A DNA stretch of 35,800 nt, taken from positions 1 through 35,800 of the forward strand of contig JANQLR010000406.1 of assembly GCA_028280525.1 (NCBI GenBank). The letters are read 5' to 3'. Numbering within the stretch: position 1 is the first letter of the stretch; each line of letters begins with the position of its first letter. The stretch is from Longimicrobiales bacterium (GTDB lineage Bacteria; Gemmatimonadota; Gemmatimonadetes; Longimicrobiales; Gaopeijiaceae). Made by a program: the position numbers and the translations under genes. Positions 24,476 through 32,166 of the stretch are shown piece by piece. The notes beneath the pieces were generated by a model. The model saw nothing but the letters and a program-made list of their open reading frames with translations. It was not told the origin of the DNA and made no database searches.

Positions 24476-25354
24476 ATGAGTCGGTTGAGCGAGACGCTTC
24501 AGGATCTGTCGAGCCTCGAGATCAACACGATCATCAAGGCGAACATGACGGCTCGCAAGATGCCGGACATCCCCTTCGCGCTGCTGGACATCATCGAGAA
24601 GTACGGCGAGAAGCTGGACGAGCTCGGGGTGGATCTGTCCGTCTACTTCAGGTCGTACGCGTCGTCGGACTACCGCGAGCGGGAGATGGCACGGCTGGAC
24701 GACCTCCTCTCGAGCAGGGAGGGTGGAGCGCGCCCCCGCGGGTCCTTCAACGAGCAGAAGGACCTGCGGCCGCTCTTCGAGGATGCGCAGCCCTCGGAGC
24801 GCCCGGAGGCGTTCTCGATGGAACGGACGCACAACGGCTGGGACACCTTCGAACGGCTGCGACTGGCGGCCCGGAGTGCGCTGAAGCGCTCGGAGCTGAG
24901 GGAGGACCCGACCGCACGGACGACGCTTCTTCGGATTCGGAAGAACTGCGACCAGCTCAAGCACCTCGTTCGTCTGATCGAGCTCCGCTCCAAGAAGGGG
25001 TCGGGGAGGTGGAGCGAAGTCATTCCGAAGACGCGCAACGAGCTGGTCGCACGGTCACTGGAGCGCACCGCGGACGAGCCTTCCTACGCCGAGGAGCTCA
25101 CGCTCATTCAGGTGAACCTCGTCCGGAAGGCGTGGGAACTCGGGGTGGAATCCGTGCTCGCGCAGACGGTCATCCAGACGGACGGCGACGTGGTTACGCG
25201 GATCTCGAATGAGCTCGTCCAGCAGCACGGCGACGAGGTTCGGCGGCTCATCCTGTCCGCGCACAGCGAGGGCGTGGGCGGCGCGATCCAGCACTGGAAC
25301 TCGCTGGTCAAGGTGGCGGTTGATCTGGTGGTGCAGCTGGTGAAGTCGCGCTGA
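24476..25354 (+). CDS. Hypothetical protein (second gene of the unrecognised operon)
   Basis: This 292-residue, mostly helical protein is not recognised. Its start, LSETLQDLSSLEINTII, resembles that of the preceding protein (ISQKLLDGLNALVHLKVV). The middle contains a charged, probably flexible stretch (about 80-120) and helices with FERLRLAARSALKRSEL and LRIRKNCDQLKHLVRLIELR. The C-terminal 67 residues hold the shared module: TVIQTDGDV (231-239), then LILSAH and V..AIQHW, ending in a hydrophobic amphipathic helix (LVKVAVDLVVQLVK). No catalytic motif is evident. The ATG at 24476 follows GGCGGAA. It is 14 bp from the third gene. It looks like a structural or scaffolding protein, but that is a guess. 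Confidence 0.75.
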   Translation: MSRLSETLQDLSSLEINTIIKANMTARKMPDIPFALLDIIEKYGEKLDELGVDLSVYFRSYASSDYREREMARLDDLLSSREGGARPRGSFNEQKDLRPLFEDAQPSERPEAFSMERTHNGWDTFERLRLAARSALKRSELREDPTARTTLLRIRKNCDQLKHLVRLIELRSKKGSGRWSEVIPKTRNELVARSLERTADEPSYAEELTLIQVNLVRKAWELGVESVLAQTVIQTDGDVVTRISNELVQQHGDEVRRLILSAHSEGVGGAIQHWNSLVKVAVDLVVQLVKSR

Positions 25355-25368
25355 CCGGGACGGGTTCG

Positions 25369-25887
25369 GTGTCGGACGCTGACGTCGGTCGCCCCCTGGT
25401 TGAACGCGCTGGCGCGACGGAACTCTTCCAGATGGGGACGCTCGTCGTGGAGGCGCCGCCGGAGGCCGAGGAGGCGGACGACGTCCTGATCCGCACGGTC
25501 GTCCAGATCGATGGCGACGTGCTGGTGATGCTCCACCCCGAGGTCCTCACCCGACCGGACTTCCCGGAGCTGCTGAGCGCGCACCAGCACCGGGTCCGAG
25601 AGGCGATGATCGAAGCGCGGCAGCGACTCGCACGCCTGCCTCGGTTCGCCGAGCTTCTGCGCAGGGTCGCGCCGGTCCTCGGAGTTGCCCAGTGGGTCCT
25701 GTGGCCGGAGCAGCTGCCCGGGGACTGGGTCCATCACCTGCTCCTCGCCGGCGGGTTCGCCTGGGGGGTCCTCGGGCGACGGCTGGGTGGCTGGGTGCTG
25801 CGGTGGTGGATCCGTCGCCAGATCGAGCGGGCAACGGGTCGGGAGGGCGCCCAACACCCGGAACGTGGCGCGCGTCCACAGGTGTAG
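25369..25887 (+). CDS. Hypothetical membrane-associated protein (third gene of the unrecognised operon)
   Basis: This 172-residue protein has the shared module near its N-terminus: TVVQIDGDV (43-51), HPEVL, LLSAHQHRVREAM. A basic helical stretch follows (EARQRLARLPRFAELLRRVAPV), and then a hydrophobic segment around WVHHLLLAGGFAWGVLGRRLGGWVLRWW that could be a single membrane-spanning or membrane-dipping helix, followed by a basic tail. It is the only one of the three operon proteins with such a segment, so it may anchor the others to the membrane; that is inference. The start is GTG 25369, 14 bp after the previous stop. No known family was recognised. Confidence 0.7.
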   Translation: MSDADVGRPLVERAGATELFQMGTLVVEAPPEAEEADDVLIRTVVQIDGDVLVMLHPEVLTRPDFPELLSAHQHRVREAMIEARQRLARLPRFAELLRRVAPVLGVAQWVLWPEQLPGDWVHHLLLAGGFAWGVLGRRLGGWVLRWWIRRQIERATGREGAQHPERGARPQV

Positions 25888-25981
25888 TGCGATAGCTTCG
25901 CAGACCTGCCGGAGCGCGCGGCTCGGAACCGCGTCCCGCACGGCGACGTCGCATCGTCCCGCCCCCCCGACCACCCACGTC

Positions 25982-28756
25982 ATGCCGCTCATCACGAACC
26001 CGCCGATGCCACACTCCCCGACTCCGTCCGGGCGACCCAGCGGGACGGGTTCGGCTGCCAGGGCCGGTGCAGGCCGATGGCGGGCGTCCGTGATCGGTCT
26101 CGCCGCGGCGGTGCTCTTGGCTGCCTCGGCCGACGGGGGGACGGCACAGATCCCGACGGACCGCGGGGTGACGGGGACGGCGCTCCTGCTCCGCCAGCTC
26201 GACGGGGTGAAGCGGGTGCTCATGATCGCGGCGCACCCGGACGACGAGGACACGGCGCTCCTGGCAACGCTCGCCCGCGGGATGGGGGCGGAGACCGCCT
26301 ACCTCTCCCTCACCCGCGGGGATGGCGGCCAGAATCTCGTGGGTCCGGAGCTCGGAGAGGGGCTCGGGATCATTCGGACGGGGGAGCTGGTCGCGGCGCG
26401 CCAACTGGACGGCGCCGGTCAGTTCTTCACCCGGGCCTTCGACTTCGGCTACTCGAAGAACGCCGCGGAGGCGCTCACGACCTGGCCCCGGGAGGAGCTG
26501 TTGAGGGACGTGGTCTACGTGATCCGTACCTTTCGGCCGCAGGTCATCGTCTCGCAGTTCTCGGGCACCCCCGCCGACGGCCACGGCCAGCATCAGGCGG
26601 CCGGGATCATGGCTCGCGAGGGGTTCGCCGCGGCCGCCGATCCGACGCGCTTCACCGACCTCGGGCTCCCCGCGTGGCAGGCGACGAAGCTGTACCAGCG
26701 CCGGCGAGGCGTGAACCAGGTCGGGAGCCCGACCACCGTTCCCACCGGTACCTTCGATCCGGTGCTCGGACGGTCGCACCTGCAGATCGCGATGGATTCG
26801 CGCTCGCAGCACCGCTCGCAGGACATGGGGACGGCCCAGCCCTTCGGCTCGCGAAACTCGAACCTCGTCCTGGTGGAGTCCGCTCCCGGAGCTCTGATCC
26901 AGGGCGACGACTTCTTTGCCGGTGTCGACACCGCCTTCGTCTCCGTGGCTCGCGCGGTCGACGCGAGCGTGCGCCCGGCACTCGAGGCCCACCTGCAGGA
27001 GTACCGCGCGCTCCTCGATGTGGCCCGCTCCCAGCTCACGCCGGCGGCCCCCTCCGCGATCGTCCCGCACCTTACCGGAGCGCTGGTCGAGCTGGATGCG
27101 GCGCGGGCCCTCTTCGGGGCCGCGGTCGGCCGATCCGCGGACGCGGAGTTCGACGCAGCGGTGGACCTCATCGAAGCCCGGATGCGGAAGGTGCACGAGC
27201 TCCGGATGCGGGCGGCGGGGGTCGTGACCCGGCTCCGCGCATCCGACGACCTCGCCGTGCCGGGAGACGAGATCGAGCTCACCTTCGAGGTGTGGAACGG
27301 GGGTGACCGCACGATCACCGACTTCTCCGTCGATCTCACCCTGCCCGACGGCTGGCCCGAGCCGGAGCCCACGGAGGTGGAGGACGGCGGCGACCTCGCC
27401 GGGCCGTCGTGGTTCCGGGACGGGATGAACGAGAACGTCGCCGGCTCGACCCTCGAGGCGGGGAGCCTCGCGCGGTACGCGTGGCGGGTACGCGTGCCGG
27501 AGGACGCCCGTCTCTCGAAGCTCTACTTCCGCAGGACGGCCCGGGACGGGGAGATGTACCGCTGGCCCGATGATTCGTCCGAGTGGGGCCGACCGAAGAA
27601 CCGACCCATCGTGCACGCGCTCCCGACCTTCCGGCTCGACGGCGACGGTCCGCGGGTGACCTCCGAGGTCCCGGCCCGCTACGTCGGTGTCGATCAGGCG
27701 CTCGGGCAGTTCGAAGAGCCGCTCCTGATCGTGCCGGCGGTTTCGGTCCGGACGTCGCCCTCGCAGCTCGTCTGGCCTGCGGGGGCGGCGGAGACGAAGC
27801 AGGTCGCGGTCACCCTCGACGGGATGGACGCCGACGGCGCCTCGGGGCGCGTCCGCCTGGAGGTGCCGGACGGGTGGACGGTGTCTCCGTTGTCGCACGA
27901 GTTCCGCTTCGCCGAGCCGGGGCAGTCCGCCTCCTTCGCCTTCGAGGTCACGCCGGCCGGCGCCACAGATGGCCGGCAGCGTTTCCGCGCGGTTGCGACG
28001 CTGGACGACGGGCGCGAGTACCGGGAGGGCTTCGCGCTCATCGAGTATCCGCACATCGAGCGGACGGCGAGGTTCGACCCGGCAGAGGTCGGAGTGACGG
28101 TCGTGCCGGTGGCCATCACCGAGGCCGCGATCGGGTACGTCCCGGGCGCGGGGGACGATGGCATGCTCGCGCTCGAGCAGATGGGGGCGCGGGTCGAGAC
28201 GGTCTCGGCCGAGCGCCTCGCCGCCGGCGACCTCGACGACCTGGACGTGCTCGTGCTGGGGATCCGCGTGTACGAAACCCGGCCCGAGATCGTGGCGGTG
28301 AACGACCGGATTCTCGAGTTCGCGCGAAACGGCGGCACCGTGGTGGTGCAGTACAACCAGTACTCCTTCCCGCGCGCGGGCTACGCGCCGTACCCGGTGG
28401 CGATGACGCGCCCGCACACCCGGACCACGGACCAGAGCTCGCCCGTCCGGTTCGTGCAGCCCGACCACCCGGCGCTGAATGCCCCGAACCGGATCACGGA
28501 GGCCGACTTCGAGGGGTGGGTCCAGGAGCGCGGTCTCTACTATCTGAGCGAGTGGGACGAGCCGTTCGAGTCGGTCATCGCCTTCCGCGACCCCGGTGAG
28601 GAGTGGGCCGAGGGCTCGATTCTCGTCGCACCCCTGGGCGAGGGGCTGTACGTCTACACCGGGATCTCCTTCTTCCGGCAGTTCCCGGCGGGGGTCGCCG
28701 GCGCGTACCGCCTCTTCGCGAATCTGGTGTCGCTGACGGCGGACGGACTTCGCTGA
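25982..28756 (+). CDS. Large secreted PIG-L family deacetylase
   Basis: This protein of about 924 residues is an N-acetylglucosaminyl deacetylase-like metalloenzyme (LmbE/PIG-L fold). A signal peptide (RWRASVIGLAAAVLLAASA) precedes the catalytic domain. The metal-binding AAHPDDED (H85, D87, D88, E89) and GHGQH (H201, H204) are both intact, and SLTRGDGGQN is typical. The later part contains beta-sandwich domains (VPGDEIELTFEVWNGGDRTI) and a GATase1/ThuA-like region (DLDVLVLGIRVYETRPEI, GGTVVVQYNQYSFP). This domain order is common in Gemmatimonadota and Bacteroidota. The start is uncertain: ATG 25982 or 26006, neither with a clear ribosome-binding site. The next gene starts 2 bp after the stop. 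The substrate, probably an N-acetylated sugar, is not shown. Confidence 0.92.
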   Translation: MPLITNPPMPHSPTPSGRPSGTGSAARAGAGRWRASVIGLAAAVLLAASADGGTAQIPTDRGVTGTALLLRQLDGVKRVLMIAAHPDDEDTALLATLARGMGAETAYLSLTRGDGGQNLVGPELGEGLGIIRTGELVAARQLDGAGQFFTRAFDFGYSKNAAEALTTWPREELLRDVVYVIRTFRPQVIVSQFSGTPADGHGQHQAAGIMAREGFAAAADPTRFTDLGLPAWQATKLYQRRRGVNQVGSPTTVPTGTFDPVLGRSHLQIAMDSRSQHRSQDMGTAQPFGSRNSNLVLVESAPGALIQGDDFFAGVDTAFVSVARAVDASVRPALEAHLQEYRALLDVARSQLTPAAPSAIVPHLTGALVELDAARALFGAAVGRSADAEFDAAVDLIEARMRKVHELRMRAAGVVTRLRASDDLAVPGDEIELTFEVWNGGDRTITDFSVDLTLPDGWPEPEPTEVEDGGDLAGPSWFRDGMNENVAGSTLEAGSLARYAWRVRVPEDARLSKLYFRRTARDGEMYRWPDDSSEWGRPKNRPIVHALPTFRLDGDGPRVTSEVPARYVGVDQALGQFEEPLLIVPAVSVRTSPSQLVWPAGAAETKQVAVTLDGMDADGASGRVRLEVPDGWTVSPLSHEFRFAEPGQSASFAFEVTPAGATDGRQRFRAVATLDDGREYREGFALIEYPHIERTARFDPAEVGVTVVPVAITEAAIGYVPGAGDDGMLALEQMGARVETVSAERLAAGDLDDLDVLVLGIRVYETRPEIVAVNDRILEFARNGGTVVVQYNQYSFPRAGYAPYPVAMTRPHTRTTDQSSPVRFVQPDHPALNAPNRITEADFEGWVQERGLYYLSEWDEPFESVIAFRDPGEEWAEGSILVAPLGEGLYVYTGISFFRQFPAGVAGAYRLFANLVSLTADGLR

Positions 28757-28758
28757 GC

Positions 28759-29229
28759 ATGGCCGGAGTCCGGGTGCAGCTGCGCCACGTCGCGCTTGCG
28801 GCGGTGTTCTCACTCGGGTGGGGCGTCCCCACGGGCGCCCAGATGACGGCTGGTCCCCCTCCGCAGCTGCTCGGTTGGTTCGAGGACGACTACGCGGGGA
28901 GGTACGAGATCACCGAAGCGATATGGGTCGCGGGGTCGGATACCCTTCGCGTCGAGGAGTGGCGCATGGCGGAGCGCGAGGTGCTCCTCACCTCGGAGAG
29001 CCCGACGGGGGAGACGACATGGACGCGGATCGACTGGGTGGATCTTCCCGAGGCCTCGGCGCACCCCGGAGAGCGCCGCTGGGTCTGGGCATGGTGCATG
29101 GCGAGCTGGGACGCGCGGACGCGTGACGCCGCACTCGAGGTCACCCCGTCCCGCCGGGACGAGCCTCGTTCCGGGTGCGGGGACAACTACCCCTTCACGC
29201 GCATGCGGCCGGCTTCGAGCGGGGGCTGA
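28759..29229 (+). CDS. Small secreted hypothetical protein
   Basis: This 156-residue protein begins with a signal peptide (VALAAVFSLGWGVPTGAQ). The mature part is Trp-rich and probably beta-stranded: LLGWFEDDYAGRYEI, DTLRVEEWRMAEREVLL, TTWTRIDWVDLP. Two cysteines (WCMASW and SGCGDNYP) could form a disulfide. No family is recognised. It starts 2 bp after the PIG-L stop and its stop overlaps the next ATG by one base, so it belongs to the same operon. It may act on the cell surface with the deacetylase, but only the context suggests it. Confidence 0.75.
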   Translation: MAGVRVQLRHVALAAVFSLGWGVPTGAQMTAGPPPQLLGWFEDDYAGRYEITEAIWVAGSDTLRVEEWRMAEREVLLTSESPTGETTWTRIDWVDLPEASAHPGERRWVWAWCMASWDARTRDAALEVTPSRRDEPRSGCGDNYPFTRMRPASSGG

Positions 29230-30047
29230 TGTCGATGCGGATCGCCTCTCTCGCCTGCTCGAACACCGAGATCGTCTGCGCCCTGGGCTGCGGCGACCTC
29301 CTCGTCGGGGTCGACGAGCACTCTGACTACCCGGCGGAGGTCGTCGGCCCCCTCCCGAAGGTCGGGCCCGATCTCGAAATCGACGTCGACGCGGTGGCGG
29401 CGCTCGAGCCCGATCTGGTCCTCGCGACGCTGACCGTACCGGGTCACGAGAGGGTGGTCGAACGGCTCGAAGCTGCAGGGCTGCCCTTCATCGCGCCGGA
29501 ACCGGTCTCGCTGGAGGACGTGTACCGCGACATCCGAGAGATCGCCGCTCTGCTGGAGCCGGCCCGAGCGGGTGTCGGGGACCGCGCCGAGGTGCTCGTG
29601 GAGGAGATGCGCTCCGAGCTGGAGCCCCGGGAGTCGGACGCGTCGATGGAGGCCGGTCCCTCGATCCTGATCCAGTGGTGGCCGAAGCCGGTCATCACAC
29701 CGGGCGCACAGTCGTGGGCAACCGACGTCGTTCGGGCGGCCGGGGGCAGGGCCACCCTGGGACACGAGGATCACGAGAGCCGGCCGATGACCGACGACGA
29801 GGTCGCGGAGCACGCTCCGGATGCGGTTGTCCTGTCGTGGTGCGGCGTCGATCCCGCCAAGTACCGGCCGGACGTCGTCCTCCGAAACGAGCGATGGGCC
29901 GAGCTTCCCTTCGTGCGGGAGGAGCGGGTCTTCTGCGTCGGCGAACCGTACCTGGGACGGCCGGGGCCTCGGCTGGTCGAGGGGGTCCGGCAGCTGCGCG
30001 AGGTCGTGGCGGCGGTCCAGGGGCGAGGTGGCCCGAGCCCGCCGTAG
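29229..30047 (+). CDS. BtuF-like cobalamin-binding protein without signal peptide
   Basis: This protein of about 272 residues has the TroA/BtuF fold. RIASLACSNTEIVCALGCGDLLVGVDEHSDYP is the usual opening of this group, followed by VGPDLEIDVDAVAALEPDLVLA, ILIQWWPKPVITPG, VVLSWCGVDPAKY and RVFCVGEPYLGRPGPRLVEG. This subgroup is often annotated as a cobalamin-binding protein. Unlike true BtuF it lacks a signal peptide, so it is expected in the cytoplasm. The start is ATG 29229 (or 29235) after GGGGG. No BtuC or BtuD gene and no cobalamin riboswitch was seen nearby, so its transport role is doubtful. Confidence 0.85.
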   Translation: MSMRIASLACSNTEIVCALGCGDLLVGVDEHSDYPAEVVGPLPKVGPDLEIDVDAVAALEPDLVLATLTVPGHERVVERLEAAGLPFIAPEPVSLEDVYRDIREIAALLEPARAGVGDRAEVLVEEMRSELEPRESDASMEAGPSILIQWWPKPVITPGAQSWATDVVRAAGGRATLGHEDHESRPMTDDEVAEHAPDAVVLSWCGVDPAKYRPDVVLRNERWAELPFVREERVFCVGEPYLGRPGPRLVEGVRQLREVVAAVQGRGGPSPP

Positions 30048-30166
30048 GCCGCATACTCGCCGCTGCGCTCCGGCCCGGACGGCCATGGATCCGCCCGCCC
30101 GCGCCCCCACCTTTGCGAGTTGGAGGGGGCGGGGGGCGGGAAGCGACTCCCCGCCACACTCCCCGC

Positions 30167-30346
30167 ATGACCGACCCCAATCGCTACGACGCCGCGCACC
30201 GCGCCGAGGAGGACGAAGACTCCGGCCCGATCGGGATCTTCCCGAACTGGACCGCCGTCTACGTCTCCGTCGTGGTCTTCACCCTGGTCATGATCGTGCT
30301 CCTCGCCTGGCTGACCTCCGCTCTGAACTTCAGCGTCGCCTCATGA
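30167..30346 (+). CDS. 59-residue single-pass membrane protein, partner of the symporter
   Basis: This very small protein has an acidic N-terminus (DAAHRAEEDEDSGPIGIFPNW) and one membrane helix (AVYVSVVVFTLVMIVLLAWL). Its stop overlaps the symporter ATG in an ATGA at 30343, so the two are translationally coupled. Small subunits of this kind precede several sodium:solute symporters, so an accessory role is likely. The start is ATG 30167; no strong ribosome-binding site is seen. A G-rich/C-rich inverted repeat at 30103-30130 just upstream may be a weak terminator of the preceding operon. Confidence 0.78.
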   Translation: MTDPNRYDAAHRAEEDEDSGPIGIFPNWTAVYVSVVVFTLVMIVLLAWLTSALNFSVAS

Positions 30347-32040
30347 GCCCGATCGACTGGGCCGTCTTCGGCCTGTACTTCGCCGGGGTGATCGGCTTCG
30401 CCTGGGTGCAGTCCCGAAAGAACGTCGGGGTCGAGGGCTACTTCCTCGCGAACCGCTCCCTCCCCTGGGCCGCGGTCGGGCTCTCCGTCATGGCGACCCA
30501 GGCCTCGGCGATCACCTTCATCGGCACCACGGGGCAGGCCTTCGACGAGGGGATGGAGTTCATCCAGGTCTATCTGCCGCAGCCGCTGGTGATGGTCCTC
30601 CTCTGCGTCCTCTTCGTCCCCTTCTTCTACCGGGCGAAGGTCTACACGGCGTACGAGTACCTGGAGAACCGCTTCGATGCGAAGACGCGTTCGCTGACCG
30701 CCTTCCTCTTCCTCGTCTCGCGCGGGCTCGCGGCCGGTCTGGTCCTGTATGCGCCCGCGATCGTCCTCTCCGTGATCATGGGGTGGGATGAGACGGTCAC
30801 GATTCTGATCATGGCCGGGGTGACGATCGCCTACACCCTGATGGGCGGGATCACCGCGGTCATCTGGACCGACGTGGTGCAGATGCTGATGATGTTCGTC
30901 GGCATCGGGGTGGCGCTCTTCATCCTCTTCACGACGCTCCCCGCCGAGGTCGGCGTCGCCGACGTCGCCTACATCGGCGGGATCCAGGAGATGTGGACGA
31001 GCATCGACTGGAGCTGGGACCCGTCGAATCGCTACACGATCTGGTCGGGGATGATCGGGGGCTTCTTCCTGGCCCTCGCCTACTTCGGGACCGACCAGAG
31101 CCAGGTCCAGCGCTACCTGACCGCCTCCTCGCTCAAGCAGAGCCGCCTCTCGCTGATCTTCAACGCCTTCATGAAGGTCCCGATGCAGTTCTTCATCCTG
31201 AGCATCGGCGTCCTCCTCTTCGTCTTCTACCACTTCGAGCAGCCGCCCCTCGTCTTCAACAACGCCGAGGTGGCGCAGGTGCTCGAGTCGGATCGGGCCT
31301 CGGAGTGGCGCGCCCTCGAGGTCGAGCAGGGCACGGTCCACGCAGAGCGTCGGGCCGCCACGATGGAGCTGCTCGACGTGCGCGAGGCGGGTGGCGACGT
31401 CGCCCCGGTCCAGCAGCGGATCGCCGATGCGGACGAGCGACTCGTCGAGCTGCGTCAGGAGGCGAAGGCCGTGGTCTCGGAGGTCCGGGGCGCCTCGTCG
31501 AACGACGTGAACTACATCTTCCCGACCTACATCCTCGACTACATCCCGGTCGGGGTGCTCGGGCTGATGATCGCGGTCATCTTCGCCGCGGCGATGAGTT
31601 CGCTCGACTCGGAGCTGACGGCACTCTCGAGTGCGACGGTCATCGACTTCTACCAACGATGGTTCCGGCCGGACGCGAGCGATGCACACTACCTGACGGT
31701 GTCGAAGATCTCGACGGTCGTGTGGGGGATCTATGCGGCTGGATTCGCTCTCTTCGCAGGGCAGCTCGGGTCGCTGATCGAGGCGGTGAACCAGGTGGGC
31801 TCGTATTTCTACGGCTCCCTGCTCGGCGTCTTCCTCCTGGCCTTCCTGGTCAAGCGGTCGAATGGGCACGGCGCCTTCGTCGGGTTGCTGGCCGGGATGG
31901 GGGTCGTCTTCGGGCTCGAGCTGGTGACCGAGATCGCCTACCTCTGGTTCAACGTGATCGGGACGGTGGTGGTGCTGGTCGTCGGGACGGCGGTGAGCGC
32001 GATGACGGGAGGGGCCACGCCTTCGGAGCAGGCGGCCTGA
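30343..32040 (+). CDS. Sodium:solute symporter (SSS family)
   Basis: This 565-residue inner-membrane protein couples Na+ entry to solute uptake. The N-terminal helices (YFAGVIGFAWVQSRKNVGVEGYFLANRSLPW), the block MATQASAITFIGTTGQAF, TDQSQVQRYLTA (250-261) and FAAAMSSLDSELTALSSA are typical SSS motifs, and about 13 membrane helices are expected. Residues about 305-388 form a hydrophilic, charged insert with heptad-like spacing (ALEVEQGTVHAERRAATMEL, IADADERLVELRQEA), probably a coiled coil outside the membrane. The insert is unusual relative to classical SSS proteins. The substrate cannot be told; sugars, sialic acid or carboxylates are possible. Confidence 0.92.
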   Translation: MSPIDWAVFGLYFAGVIGFAWVQSRKNVGVEGYFLANRSLPWAAVGLSVMATQASAITFIGTTGQAFDEGMEFIQVYLPQPLVMVLLCVLFVPFFYRAKVYTAYEYLENRFDAKTRSLTAFLFLVSRGLAAGLVLYAPAIVLSVIMGWDETVTILIMAGVTIAYTLMGGITAVIWTDVVQMLMMFVGIGVALFILFTTLPAEVGVADVAYIGGIQEMWTSIDWSWDPSNRYTIWSGMIGGFFLALAYFGTDQSQVQRYLTASSLKQSRLSLIFNAFMKVPMQFFILSIGVLLFVFYHFEQPPLVFNNAEVAQVLESDRASEWRALEVEQGTVHAERRAATMELLDVREAGGDVAPVQQRIADADERLVELRQEAKAVVSEVRGASSNDVNYIFPTYILDYIPVGVLGLMIAVIFAAAMSSLDSELTALSSATVIDFYQRWFRPDASDAHYLTVSKISTVVWGIYAAGFALFAGQLGSLIEAVNQVGSYFYGSLLGVFLLAFLVKRSNGHGAFVGLLAGMGVVFGLELVTEIAYLWFNVIGTVVVLVVGTAVSAMTGGATPSEQAA

Positions 32041-32042
32041 TC

Positions 32043-32126
32043 GGGCATTGCCGGCCCCCTGCGGGCGCACCGCCGAGCGGGCGATGCCGGCTCCCCGCGG
32101 GCGCACGGCCGCGCGGGCGGGGCCGG
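32043..32126. repeat. 36-bp imperfect tandem repeat, 2.3 copies
   Basis: The unit spans 32043-32078 and 32079-32114 with a third partial copy to 32126. Copies share GGGC, GCCGGC, GCGGGCGCAC and GCCG blocks and differ at a few positions. It lies in the gap after the symporter and contains G/C inverted pieces, so it may act as a terminator-like or spacer element. Confidence 0.6.
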
Positions 32127-32166
32127 TGAGTCCGTCGGCGGTTCGCAGCCGCGCCGGAGCGACCTC

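Noticed and set aside
25547-28813. Minus-strand open frame of more than 1,000 codons opposite the PIG-L gene
   Set aside because: It is antisense to a protein with intact catalytic motifs; the translation is low-complexity and has no recognisable domain.
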